DNA from: Hydractinia symbiolongicarpus
Taxonomy: Eukaryota > Cnidaria > Hydrozoa > Anthoathecata > Hydractiniidae
Length of the DNA: 64,000 nucleotides
NCBI RefSeq assembly: GCF_029227915.1
Contig: NC_079875.1
Location: forward strand, 13,823,001 to 13,887,000
Reading direction: 5' to 3'
A program made the translations under genes and the position numbers. Each line of letters begins with the position of its first letter. Within the stretch, counting starts at the first letter, position 1. This document shows, one piece after another, positions 21,382 to 31,890 of this stretch. The notes beneath the pieces were generated by a model. The model was not told where the DNA came from, searched no databases, and saw nothing but the letters and a program-made list of their open reading frames with translations.

Positions 21382-21891
21382 ATGTTGATCGCAGGAGTTT
21401 TAATATCATTTTTTTACCTCAATGTTGCCTCAAGTTTTAATCCGGGAAAAAGAGATGAGGAAATGAGAAGAGCTTTGTATCTACGAAGCGATGATTCGCT
21501 TCGTAGATACAAAGCTCTTCTCATTTCCCGTCCGCAGATAGAAAAGGATCAGGAATGGAACAAACATAATTTGGTTATGAATGATTTTTACGCAGCCAGG
21601 GATGAAGTTGCCAGAAGAAATCTAAGGATCCAACAATGGAAAGACATGGAACGAATGAGGAGAATGAGACAACCGCAGTTTTTCGACATGACTAGAGATG
21701 GAGCTAGAATCAAGCAGCAAGAAAGTGGTTATTTTAAGCGAGAAATAGATTACGTGCATTGGTAAGTCCTTAATTAATGCTAAAAATAATTGATACTTTT
21801 TATATTTAGAAATGCATTATTAATTTAAAATTTTAATTTTATCCAGTTAATTTTCAGTCAGTGTGCATCTGGCAGTTGTGGCGGCTGTTAA
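21382..21891 (+). CDS. Gene A copy 1: secreted precursor with cysteine-rich tail (10-residue insertion)
   Basis: I do not recognise this family. Exon 1 (21382-21761) encodes a signal peptide (MLIAGVLISFFYLNVASS), then a charged segment with KR pairs and a DMERMRRMRQPQFFD stretch, and finally SGYFKREIDYVH. A phase-2 donor (TG|GTAAGT) joins after a 96-bp intron to exon 2a (21858-21891). Exon 2a gives CQCASGSCGGC and a stop, for 137 residues in total. Cleavage after FKR would release a 17-residue peptide with four cysteines. This layout is typical of secreted peptide or toxin-like precursors, but function is unknown. Unlike all other copies it carries an in-frame 30-bp insertion made by an inverted self-copy (palindrome 21459-21528). 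Alternative 3' exons downstream could replace exon 2a. Confidence 0.7.
21459..21528. repeat. Perfect 33-bp palindrome inside gene A exon 1 of unit 1
   Basis: The arms 21459-21491 and 21496-21528 are exact reverse complements around TGAT. In the five other units the right arm is absent and ATCATC stands in its place. The right arm plus spacer equals the reverse complement of the normal sequence up to GCGAATCA, so it is a templated snap-back copy. The net gain of 30 bases keeps the reading frame. Confidence 0.95.
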
Positions 21892-22106
21892 GATTGCATA
21901 AAATGATTGTTAGTTAATAAATTTTTAACTCGCGCGATTTAAAAAGTATTAAACGGCGCTTGATGTTTTCTTGGACTCCATATCACTTTGTTTAAGAAAG
22001 AAAGTGTTCTGTACTTTCTTTGCAGATAATGTGGTACCGAAAACCAATTACTATATTCTCCATTTGGATATAAGTGTTTATGAATAATAAGCGGTTTTCT
22101 TTTTAG

Positions 22107-22300
22107 CATGGACACTTGCAAAAATGAATATGATCCACAATTGTAAGTCATAATGTTCATTATTTCGTTATTTATATTTGTAACATTTAATATCGATTAT
22201 TTTTAGATGCTGTAAAATGAAATGCGTAAGTATTTATCAGAAAAATTAACTTATACAGCTACATGAAATATTTTTTTTGTAGAAAAACAATTCTGAATAG
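22107..22300 (+). other. Candidate alternative 3' exons of gene A (cysteine-rich)
   Basis: Exon 2b (22107-22142) has a TTTTTAG acceptor and a GTAAGT donor. It is in phase with exon 1 and would encode CMDTCKNEYDPQ plus one split codon. A 19-nt microexon (22207-22225, TTAG acceptor, GTAAGT donor) would add LCCKMKC. The next acceptor (22283) would add KNNSE and a stop in this unit. Skipping the microexon and using the acceptor at about 22379 would instead give an HSCSLCSKKEK tail. The same splice signals recur in all six units, although the acceptor at 22282 is lost in units 3, 5 and 6. Expression evidence is lacking. Confidence 0.4.
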
Positions 22301-23687
22301 GAATGGATAATTAAAAACACTGTTTGTTTACATCACATTTTTAAGTTCACATATTTATCCTTCAATTACATTTTCAGACATTCCTGTTCTTTGTGCAGCA
22401 AAAAGGAAAAATAAGACTGTTTATTACATCAATTCTGATATGCAATAAATTACGTTCTTTAAAATGTCAGCAAGATGGGCCATTCAGGCAAATTTTTTGT
22501 CGGAATTTCCGACTTTTTTAATTAATAAGATGCCGAGAAATTATTGTCGCATTTTACGCAGAAAATTGTGAGTTTTAATCAAAAATTTTACATTACAGAT
22601 TCAGGACTTTAAGCATGGCTAAGCTAACATGTATATGTTTGATTAGTCTTAAGAAAATGCGGCTGTCACGTAATTCAATTTTTGATTTCCCACGACTATG
22701 CCTTATTTTTGAAACATCATTCAGTTATACATTGTGATTTTTTTTTTTAGAAAATGGATTTTTGTTTATTGCAACTTCCGGGAGTTGCAGCTTGAGTGCT
22801 ACTGTTATTTATCTTTAAATATTAACTACGTGTATTACTGTGTATATAGTTTTTGCTATTGTTTTTGCTATTAAAAATGAATGCTGGGATACAGGCCTTT
22901 TTACTTTATTAAAACACCCGCAAAGTTATTCCGAATTCAAAATCGGAAGACGATCTAACACCTGAATCTTTACAACCAGATTGTCAATTGACGTAGAAAC
23001 TTAACGCACTGCAAAACGTGGCGTAGAGCATTCTTATAGAACACGACCAATTAATTCTTTACTGACTGATAGTCTTTGGTAGAGCGTTTGCTTCCAGTGA
23101 GGCAGGTCTTCGGTTTAAACCCCGGCCGAGTCATACCAGAGGCTATAAAGTTCCTTTCTGCTTAGCGCTTAGCATGAAGAAATGATTGATATCTTAGGCC
23201 GTTGTTTAGTTATGCGATTGCTGTGCTTGCACAACTTTTGTAGATCGAATGGGAGCTAGGGCTCCCTTCAATTAAAAGAATTTTTCTAAACGTGAAGGCA
23301 CTGAAATTTTGCGTTTTTATTACAAAGATCTTATAGGAAGTTAATTGTCTCAAAAAATCAATTATCAACATAACCCAAATGAAAGTGTAATTTGGAAGAA
23401 GTGGTTTTTAGTTTAACACACCTGCCATAACAGCACAAAATGTAGAATGCTCTCCAACACGGTGGCCATCAATTTTATCATGAACAGCAGATAATGCCGA
23501 CCTTTGACAACAATATATTACGTTAAAATTCCTTTTTAAATTAGCTTAATAGTTTATTACAAAACTTATGGAATAGGGAAAAATTTAAGATATTGTGACG
23601 CTCACCAACCAGTTTACTTGACCTTTAACGACGAGTAATTTGATTATTAGCCTTTCATATGGAAGCATTGGGTATCCGTGGTAAAAA
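22301..23687. other. Unit 1 spacer shared by all units
   Basis: Non-coding by inspection. Notable parts are a conserved AAAATGGATTTTTG block preceded by a poly-T/AG tract (about 22740-22770), which could be another exon acceptor, and the tRNA-like repeat at 23071-23150. The same order is found in every unit. The spacer ends where short and long units diverge. Confidence 0.5.
23071..23150 (+). repeat. tRNA-like (SINE-type) repeat, unit 1
   Basis: TTGGTAGAGCG followed 31 bases later by GGTTTAAACCCC resembles the D-arm and the B box (GGTTCGANNCC) of a tRNA or tRNA-derived SINE head. A complete cloverleaf with acceptor stem was not found. Equivalent copies lie at 27247-27326, 31371-31450, 41461-41540, 51559-51638 and 62743-62822, one per unit. 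They were therefore present before the array expanded. Confidence 0.5.
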
Positions 23688-24421
23688 ATGGATTTTGCCT
23701 GAATAAGCGTGAATTTCTTGACAGTATTTCTTTACGTTACGGATGGAGCATTAAAGGATTGCCACTAGTTTGTGCTTGTGGCAAACAAAATTCTATTGAA
23801 CATGCATTGTCATGTCATGTTGGTGGTTTCGTGAATATTCGACACAACAAACTGCGCGATCTGATGGTTACCTTATTGCAGGAGGTATGCAGGGACATAC
23901 GCTGTGAACCTCCCCTGATTCCCCTGACCACTGAAGCAACTGATTTTCCCCGTTCTGCAGTTACAGACGCAGAAGCAAGAGCTGACATAAGTGTAAGAGG
24001 TTTTTGGCAGAGAGGACAACGAGCATTTTTAGATGTAAGGATTTTTAATCCCATTGCTCCAAGTTATCGACGCCAAACAATGTCATCATTATTTACTTTT
24101 CAAGAAAAAGAGAAAAAAAGATCTTATAACAGACGCATCATAGACGTCAAACATGGGACGTTTACACCTCTAATATTTTGCATCAATGAAGGTATGAGTC
24201 GAGAAACAAGTGTTTTCGTATCCAGAGTAGCCGACATGATCGCGGAAAAAAGAGATGAAACAAAGGGAGAAGTTGTAGCGTGGCTGAGACGCAAAATTTC
24301 GTTTAGTTTGGTGCGTTCGGCAATTCTATGTCTGCGTGGTTCCAGAAACTATTCCGTCCGTAGCATGTGCGACGACGACGTGCGGATTACAAATGAGTTA
24401 GCAATAATCCGAGAAAGTTGA
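23681..24421 (+). pseudogene. 5'-truncated retroelement ORF with zinc-knuckle and restriction-like endonuclease-type domain, copy 1
   Basis: About 246 codons are open but have no convincing ATG; the first in-frame start candidate is a GTG. The frame begins KNGFCLNKREFLDSISLRYG and continues with CACG...HALSC...RHN, a C-x-C-x(n)-H-x4-C knuckle. It then has an acidic segment containing ADISVRGFW and FLDVRIFNP, EKEKKRSYNRR, and a C-terminal WLRRKISFSLVRSAILCLRG. A zinc knuckle before a PD-(D/E)XK-type nuclease is the order seen at the end of R2-like non-LTR retroelements, and such C-terminal pol segments are common in cnidarian genomes. The exact family is inferred. The RT itself is missing. A polyadenylation-like AATAAA follows at 24550. 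Confidence 0.6.
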
Positions 24422-25045
24422 ACTGTTAAATCGATATTTTAGTTTATGTTGTGTCGTTCAGTAATGTCAACTATCAATGTTTTTTGTTATCTTTCCACGT
24501 ATAATGTCTACGTCCTTTAGTGTTGTATTGTAAAAAAATTATTTAGTTAAATAAAGCTATTAATCTAAAACAAAGGGTACTTCTAACTTGAAAGAAGATG
24601 AATTATTCTTAAAACAATAGATTTATAAAGTGGTCAATTAGAGACAGACGTGAACATTATTTTTAAAAGTACATCCTTGCTGTCAATAAAAAATTGAGAG
24701 TTACAGAATTAATGTAAAGAACTACTCTATCTATTAAAGTAAAACGCGCCTTGTTAAAATTTCGGTTAAATAAGCAATAAATCTTGTTGAACCTACATTG
24801 GCGAAACCAATGAAATCCAAAATGCCAGAATGTCTAGCTTATTTAGGTGTTATTTGGCAATTTTATGGGCCTATTAAATGCAGTAGTTCCGCTGTAATGT
24901 TAAATGCTTTAACTGCATTTCTTTAACTGTTTTGTTAAGTTGAATCGACGAAGTGTATGGTAGGTTCAATTTTCTATGTGGTAGATTAGTAAAGGTAGTA
25001 ATTAGTAAAACACGAATTTGTCGTTTCATGGCGAATTAAGGAAAA
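24422..25045. other. 3' part of the short-unit-specific segment
   Basis: AT-rich sequence following the retroelement ORF, with AATAAA at about 24550 and no ORF. It is present only in units 1 and 2 and joins the shared sequence at TCAATAAGGCAG (25046). Confidence 0.5.
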
Positions 25046-25553
25046 TCAATAAGGCAGTTATTGCATTCCATACACAAAATATGTATTCTTAGTAATCCAA
25101 AGCGCATGCACATCAACAAAGAACCAGGTTTGCATTGCAGCACAGAATGCAAAAAGAAACTTCGTTCCCGGTCGATTACACAACTTCGTAACCAGTATAC
25201 TTTTCTTATATCTTTAAACTCTGATTTCAACGGGTCCTGATTCTCCGGTAATTAGTTTAATCCAATGGGAAAATGTAATTTCAATTCACAAATTGCTTAT
25301 TAGGCATTGTGTCTTTGTTGAACGTTGTTTTCGCACATCAAAATTGAAATGATTGTGATTAAATGTTGATTTGGGCAATCTAAATGTTTATTTCAATTGA
25401 ATTAGTTTGGGATTAATTTAAGTTGCTTCAAACATGTAACGCCCATTGACCTCTTGGGAATCGAAATAGCATAAAGCGGGAAAATTATCTAAGTAATTTT
25501 ACCATTCACTTCTCAGCGTTTATGAATAAAGGCCGCCATATCTAGAACTGAAG

Positions 25554-26033
25554 ATGTTGATCGCAGGAGTTTTAATATCATTTTTTTACCTCAATGTTGC
25601 CTCAAGTTTTAATCCGGGAAAAAGAGATGAGGAAATGAGAAGAGCTTTGTATCTACGAAGCGAATCATCCCGTCCGCAGATAGAAAAGGATCAGGAATGG
25701 AACAAACATAATCTGGTTATGAATGATTTTTACGCAGCCAGGGATGAAGTTGCCAGAAGAAATCTAAGGATCCAACAATGGAAAGACATGGAACGAATGA
25801 GGAGAATAAGACAACCGCAGTTTTTCGACATGACTAGAGATGGAGCTAGAATCAAGCAGCAAGAAAGTGGTTATTTTAAGCGAGAAATAGATTACGTGCA
25901 TTGGTAAGTCCTTAAGTAATGCTAAAAATAATTGATACTTTTTATATTTAGAAATGCATTATTAATTTAAAATTTTAATTTTATCCAGTTAATTTTCAGT
26001 CAGTGTGCATCTGACAGTTGTGGCGGCTGTTAA
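25554..26033 (+). CDS. Gene A copy 2: secreted precursor with cysteine-rich tail
   Basis: Exon 1 is 25554-25903, the intron is 96 bp, and exon 2a is 26000-26033; 127 residues. The signal peptide, FKR processing site and four tail cysteines are kept. Copy-specific changes are MRRIRQ instead of MRRMRQ, and CASDSC instead of CASGSC in the tail. Function unknown. This is the standard length, lacking the copy 1 insertion. Confidence 0.7.
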
Positions 26034-27246
26034 GATTGCATAAAATGATTGTTAGTTAATAAATTTTTAACTCACGCGATTTAAAAAGTATTAAACGGCG
26101 CTTGATTTTTCCTTGGATTCCATATCACTTTGTTTAAGAAAGAAAGTGTTCTGTACTTTCTTTGCAGATAATGTAGTACCGAAAACCAATTACTATATTC
26201 TCTATTTGGATATAAGTGTTCATGAAAAATAAGCGGTTTTCTTTTTAGCATGGACACTTGCAAAAATGAATATGATCCACAATTGTAAGTCATAATGTTC
26301 ATTACAGTTTTTTATATATATCTTATTTCGTTATTTATATTTGTAACATTTAATATTGATTATTTTTAGATGCTGTAAAATGAGATGCGTAAGTATTTAT
26401 CACAAAAATTAACTTATACAGCTACATGAAATATTTTTTTCGTAGAAAAACAAAATTCTGAATAGGAATGGATAATTAAAAACACTGTTTGTTTACATCA
26501 CATTTTTAACTTCATATATTTATCCTTCAATTACATTTTCAGACATTCCTGTTCTTTGTGCAGCAAAAAGGAAAAATAAGACTGTTTATTACATCAATTC
26601 TGATATGCAATAAATTACGTTCTCTAAAATGTCAGCAAGATGGGCCATTCGGGCAAATTTTTTGTCGGAATTTCCGACTTTTTTAATTAATAAGATGCCG
26701 AGAAATTATTGTCGCATTTTACGCAGAAAATTGTGTGAGTTTTAATCAAAAATTTTACATTACAGATTCAGGACTTTAAGCATGGCTAAGCTAACATGTA
26801 TATAAAATTATGTTTGATTAGTCTTAAGAAAATGCGGCCGTCACGTAATTCAATTTTTGATTTCCCACGACTATGCCTTATTTTTGAGACATCATTCAGT
26901 TATACATTGTGATTTTTTTTTTTTTAGAAAATGGATTTTTGTTTATTGCAACTTCCGGGAGTTGCAGCTTGAGTGCTACTGTTATTTATCTTTAAATATT
27001 AAGTACGTGTATTACTGTGTATATAGGTTTTGCTATTGTTTTTGCTATTAAAAATGAATGCTTGGATACAGGCCTTTTTACTTTATTAAAACACCCGCAA
27101 AGTTATTCCGAATTCAAAATCGGAAGACGATCTAACACCTGAATCTTTACAACCAGATTGTCAATTGACGTAGAAGCTTAACGCACTGCAAAACGTGGCG
27201 TAGAGCATTCTTATAGAACACGACCAATTAATTCTTTACTGACTGA

Positions 27247-27326
27247 TAGTCTTTGGTAGAGCGTTTGCTTCCAGTGAGGCAGGTCTTCGGTTTACACCCC
27301 GGCCGAGTCATGCCAGAGGCTATAAA
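27247..27326 (+). repeat. tRNA-like (SINE-type) repeat, unit 2
   Basis: Counterpart of 23071-23150. The B-box-like string is GGTTTACACCCC here, one base away from the unit 1 version. Confidence 0.45.
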
Positions 27327-27861
27327 GTTCCTTTCTGCTTAGCACTTAGCATGAAGAAATGATTGATATCTTAGGCCGTTATTTAGTTATGCGATTGCTG
27401 TGCTTGCACAACTTTTGTAGATCGAATGGGAGCTAGGGCTCCCTTCAATTAAAAGAATTTTTCTAAACGTGAAGGCACTGAAATTTTGCGTTTTTATTAC
27501 AAAGATCTTATAGGAAGTTAATTGTCTCAAAAAATCAATTACAATCAACATAACCCGAATGAAAGTGTAATTTGGAAGAAGTGGTTTTTAGTTTAACACA
27601 CCTGCCATAACAGCACTAAATGTAGAATGCTCTCCAACACGGTGGCCATCAATTTTATCATGAACAGCAGATAATGCCGACCTTTGACAACAATATATTA
27701 CGTTAATATTCCTTTTTAAATTAGCTTAATAGTTTATTACAAAACTTATGGAATAGGGAAAAATTTAAGATATTGTGACGCTCACCAATCAGTTTACTTG
27801 ATCTTTAACGACGAGTAATTTGAATTATTAGCCTTTCATATGGAAGCATTGGGTATCCGTG

Positions 27862-28602
27862 GTAAAAAATGGATTTTGCCTGTATAAGCGTGAATTTCTT
27901 GACAGTATTTCTTTACGTTACGGATGGAGCATTAAAGGATTGCCACTTGTTTGTGCTTGTGGCAAACAAAATTCTATTGAGCATGCATTGTCATGTCATG
28001 TTGGTGGTTTCGTGAATATTCGACACAACGAACTGCGCGATCTGATGGTTACCTTATTGCAGGAGGTATGCAGGGACATACACTGTGAACCTCCCCTGAT
28101 TCCCCTGACCACTGAAGCAACTGATTTTCCCCGTTCTGCAGTTACAGACGCAGAAGCAAGAGCTGACATAAGTGTAAGAGGTTTTTGGCAGAGAGGACAA
28201 CGAGCATTTTTAGATGTAAGGATTTTTAATCCCATTGCTCCAAGTTATCGACGCCAAACAATGTCATCATTATTTACTTTTCAAGAAAAAGAGAAAAAAA
28301 GATCTTATAACAGACGCATCATAGACGTCGAACATGGGACGTTTACACCTCTAATATTTAGCATCAATGGGGGTATGAGTCGAGAAACAAGTGTTTTCGT
28401 ATCCAGACTAGCCGACATGATCGCGGAAAAAAGAGATGAAACAAAGGGAGAAGTTGTAGCGTGGCTGAGACGCAAAATTTCGTTTAGTTTGGTGCGTTCG
28501 GCAATTCTATGTCTGCGTGGTTCCAGAAACTATTCCGTCCGTAGCATGTGCGACGACGACGTTCGGATTACAAATGAGTTAGCAATAATCCGAGAAAGTT
28601 GA
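27862..28602 (+). pseudogene. 5'-truncated retroelement ORF with endonuclease-type domain, copy 2
   Basis: Counterpart of 23681-24421 with the same limits and fewer than ten amino-acid differences over about 246 residues. These include LYKREF for LNKREF, RHNEL for RHNKL, VEHG for VKHG, and SINGGM for CINEGM. The knuckle cysteines, the ADISVRGFW and FLDVRIFNP segments and the stop position are retained. The lack of stops in either copy suggests recent origin or some constraint; it is too short to tell by eye. Confidence 0.6.
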
Positions 28603-29734
28603 ACTGTTAAATCGATATTTTAGTTTATGTTGTGTCGTTCAGTAATGTCAACTATCAATGTTTTTTGTTATCTTTCCACGTATAACGTCTACGTCCTTTA
28701 GTGTTGTATTGTAAAAAAATTATTTAGTTAAATAAAGCTATTAATCTAAAACAAAGGGTACTTCTAACTTGAAAGAAGATGAATTATTCTTAAAACAATA
28801 GATTTATAAAGTGGTCAATTAGAGACAGACGTGAACATTATTTTTAAAAGTACATCCTTGCTGTCAATAAAAAATTGAGAGTTACAGAATTAATGTAAAG
28901 AACTACTCTATCTATTAAAGTAAAACGCGCCTTGTTAAAATTTCGGTTAAATAAGCAATAAATCTTGTTGAACCTACATTGGCGAAACCAATGAAATCCA
29001 AAATGCCAGAATGTCTAGCTTATTTAGGTGTTATTTGGCAATTTTATGGGCCTATTAAATGCAGTAGTTCCGCTGTAATGTTAAATGCTTTAACTGCATT
29101 TCTTTAACTGTTTTGTTAAGTTGAATCGACAAAGTGTATGGTAGGTTCAATTTTCTATGTGGTAGATTAGTAAAGGTAGTAATTAATAAAACACGAATTT
29201 GTCGTTTCATGGCGAATTAAGGAAAATTAATAAGGCAGTTATTGCATTCCATACACAAAATATGTATTCCTAGTAATCCAAAGTGCATGCACATCAACAA
29301 AGAACCATGTTTGCATTGCAGCACAGAATGCAAAAAGAAACTTCGTTCCCGGTTGATTACACAACTTCGTAACCAGTATACTTTTCTTATATCTTTAAAC
29401 TATGATTTCAACGGGTCCTGATTCTCCGGTAATTAGTTTAATCCAATGGGAAAATGTAATTTCAATTCACAAATTGCTTATTAGGCATTGTGTCTTTGTT
29501 GAACGTTGTTTTCGCACATCAAAATTGAAATGATTGTGTTTAAATGCTGATTTGGGCAATCTAAATGTTTATTTCAATTGAATTAGTTTGGGATTAATTT
29601 AAGTTGCTTGAAACATGTAACGTCAATTGACCTCTTGGGAATCGAAATAGCATAAAGCGGGAAAATTATCTAAGTAATTTTACCATTCACTTCTCAGCGT
29701 TTATGAATAAAGGCCGCCATATCTTGAACTGAAA

Positions 29735-30214
29735 ATGTTGATCGCAGGAGTTTTAATATCATTTTTTTACCTCAATGTTGCCTCAAGTTTTAATCCGGGA
29801 AAAAGAGATGAGGAAATAAGAAGAGCTTTGTATCTACGAAGCGAATCATCCCGTCCGCAGATAGAAAAGGATCAGGAATGGAACAAACATAATTTGGTTA
29901 TGAATGATTTTTACGCAGCCAGGGATGAAGTTGCCAGAAGAAATCTAAGGATCCAACAATGGAAAGACATGGAACGAATGAGGAGAATGAGACAACCGCA
30001 GTTTTTCGACATGAGTAGAGATGGAGCTAGAATCAAGCAGCAAGAAAGTGGTTATTTTAAGCGAGAAATAGATTACGTGCATTGGTAAGTCCTTAAGTAA
30101 TGCTAAAAATAATTGATACTTTTTATATTTAGAAATGCAGTATTAATTTAAAATTTTAATTTTATCCAGTTAATTTTTAGTCAGTGTGCATCTGGCAGTT
30201 GTGGCGGCTGTTAA
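29735..30214 (+). CDS. Gene A copy 3: secreted precursor with cysteine-rich tail
   Basis: Exon 1 is 29735-30084 and exon 2a is 30181-30214; 127 residues. Changes against the commonest sequence are EEIRR for EEMRR and DMSRDG for DMTRDG. The tail is the standard CQCASGSCGGC. The upstream bases read CTTGAACTGAAAATG, shared with copy 5 only. Confidence 0.7.
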
Positions 30215-31370
30215 GATTGCATAAAATGATTGTTAGTTAATAAATTAAATTTTAACTCACGCGATTTAAAAAGTATTTAAACGGTGCATCACTTTGTTTA
30301 AGAAAGACAAAGTGTTCTGTACTTTCTTTGCAGATAATGTGGTACCGAAAACCAATTACTATATTCTCTATTTTGATATAAGTGTTTATGAATAATAAGC
30401 GGTTTTCTTTTTAGCATGGATACTTGCAAAAATGAATATGATCCACAATTGTAAGTCATAATGTTCATTACAGTTTTTTATATATATCTTATTTCGTTAT
30501 TTATATTTGTAACATTTAATATCGATTATTTTTAGATGCTGTAAAATGAGATGCGTAAGTATTTATCAGAAAAATTAACTTATACAGCTACATGAAAAAT
30601 TCTTTTTGTAAAAAAACAAAATTCTGAATAGGAATGGATAATTAAAAACACTGTTTGTTTACATCACATTTTTAACTTCACATATTTATCCTTCAATTAC
30701 ATTTTCAGACATTCCTGTTCTTTGTGCAGCAAAAAGGAAAAATAAGACTTGTTTATTACATCAATTCTGATATGCAATAAATTACGTTCTCTAAAATGTC
30801 AGCAAGATGGGCCATTCAGGCAATTTTTTGTCGGAATTTCCGACTTTTTTAATTAATAAGATGCCGAGAAATTATTGTCGCATTTTACGCAGAAAATTGT
30901 GTGAGTTTTAATCAAAAATTTTTCATTACAGATTCAGGACTTTAAGCATGGCTAAGCTAACATGTATATAAAATTATGTTTGATTAGTCTTAAGAAAATG
31001 CGGCTGTCACGTAATTCAATTTTTGATTTCCCACGACTATGCCTTATTTTTGAGACATCATTCAGTTATACATTATGATTTTTTTTTTTTTAGAAAATGG
31101 ATTTTTGTTTATTGCAACTTCCGGGAGTTGCAGCTTGAGTGCTACTGTTATTTATCTTTAAATATTAACTACGTGTATTACTGTGTATTTAGTTTTTGCT
31201 ATTGTTTTTGCTATTAAAAATGAATGCTGGGATACAGGCCTTTTTACTTTATTATTAACACCTGAATCTTTACAACCAGATTGTCAATTGACGTAGAAAC
31301 TTAACGCACTGCAAAACGTGGCGTAGAGCATTCTTATAGAACACGACCAATTAATTCTTTACTGACTGAT

Positions 31371-31450
31371 AGTCTTTGGTAGAGCGTTTGCTTCCAGTGC
31401 GGCAGGTCTTCGGTTTAAACTCCGGCCGAGTCTTGCCAGAGACTATAAAG
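31371..31450 (+). repeat. tRNA-like (SINE-type) repeat, unit 3
   Basis: Counterpart of 23071-23150, with TTGGTAGAGCG and GGTTTAAACTCC in order. Confidence 0.45.
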
Positions 31451-31890
31451 TTCCTTTCTGCTTAGCGCTTAGCATGAATAAATGATTGATATCTTAGGCT
31501 GTTGTTTAGTTATGCGATTGCTGTGCTTGCACAACTTTTGTAGATCGAATGGGAGCTAGGGCTCCCTTTAATTAAAAGAATTTTTCTAAACGTGAAGGCA
31601 CTGAAATTTTGCGTTTTATTACAAAGATCCTATAGGAAGTTAATTGTCTCAAAAAATCAATACGGTGGCCATCAATTTTATCATGAACAGCAGATATTGC
31701 CGACCTTTGACAACAATATATTACGTTAATATTCCTTTTTAAATTAGCTTAATAGTTTATTACCAAACTTATGGAATAGGGAAAAATTTAAGATATTGTG
31801 ACGCTCACCAACCAGTTTACTTGACCTTTAACGACGAGTAATTTGAATTATTAGCCTTTCATATGGAAGCATTGGGTATCCGTGGTAAAA

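Larger units (their letters stand above)
21203..25374 (+). repeat. Tandem array unit 1 (short type, 4172 bp)
   Basis: Unit limits are set at the repeated anchor GCAATCTAAATGTTTATTTC. Order: gene A exon 1 and exon 2a, alternative small exons, a non-coding spacer with a tRNA-like repeat (23071-23150), then about 1.36 kb unique to short units (23688-25045) that carries a retroelement endonuclease-like ORF, then the shared upstream region of the next gene A. Relative to long units, the 7.36 kb with the DEG/ENaC channel is absent here. The left edge is the beginning of the array. Confidence 0.9.
25375..29555 (+). repeat. Tandem array unit 2 (short type, 4181 bp)
   Basis: Same layout as unit 1: gene A, spacer with tRNA-like repeat, then a short-unit-specific segment (27869-29226) with the retroelement endonuclease-like ORF. 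It differs from unit 1 by scattered substitutions and small indels, and it lacks the palindromic insertion in gene A. The two short units probably arose by one duplication after the retroelement segment was in place. Confidence 0.9.

Noticed and set aside
21939-22160. Minus-strand 73-codon frame downstream of gene A (also 26081 and 50423)
   Set aside because: It starts and ends within the spacer and runs antisense over candidate exon 2b; it is conserved only because the units are nearly identical.
23815-24054. Minus-strand frame opposite the retroelement ORF (also 27996-28235)
   Set aside because: It overlaps a plus-strand frame with clear domain content and has no family signature of its own; it is a shadow.
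24550-24556. CRISPR arrays, bacterial operons, riboswitches or rRNA genes anywhere in the window
   Set aside because: The sequence shows spliced genes and eukaryotic transposons throughout, and no regularly spaced short repeats or rRNA signatures were found.
30890-30935. GTGAGT...CATTACAG as a tiny intron in the gene A spacer
   Set aside because: It would be only about 31 bases long, and the donor is shifted or altered between units.
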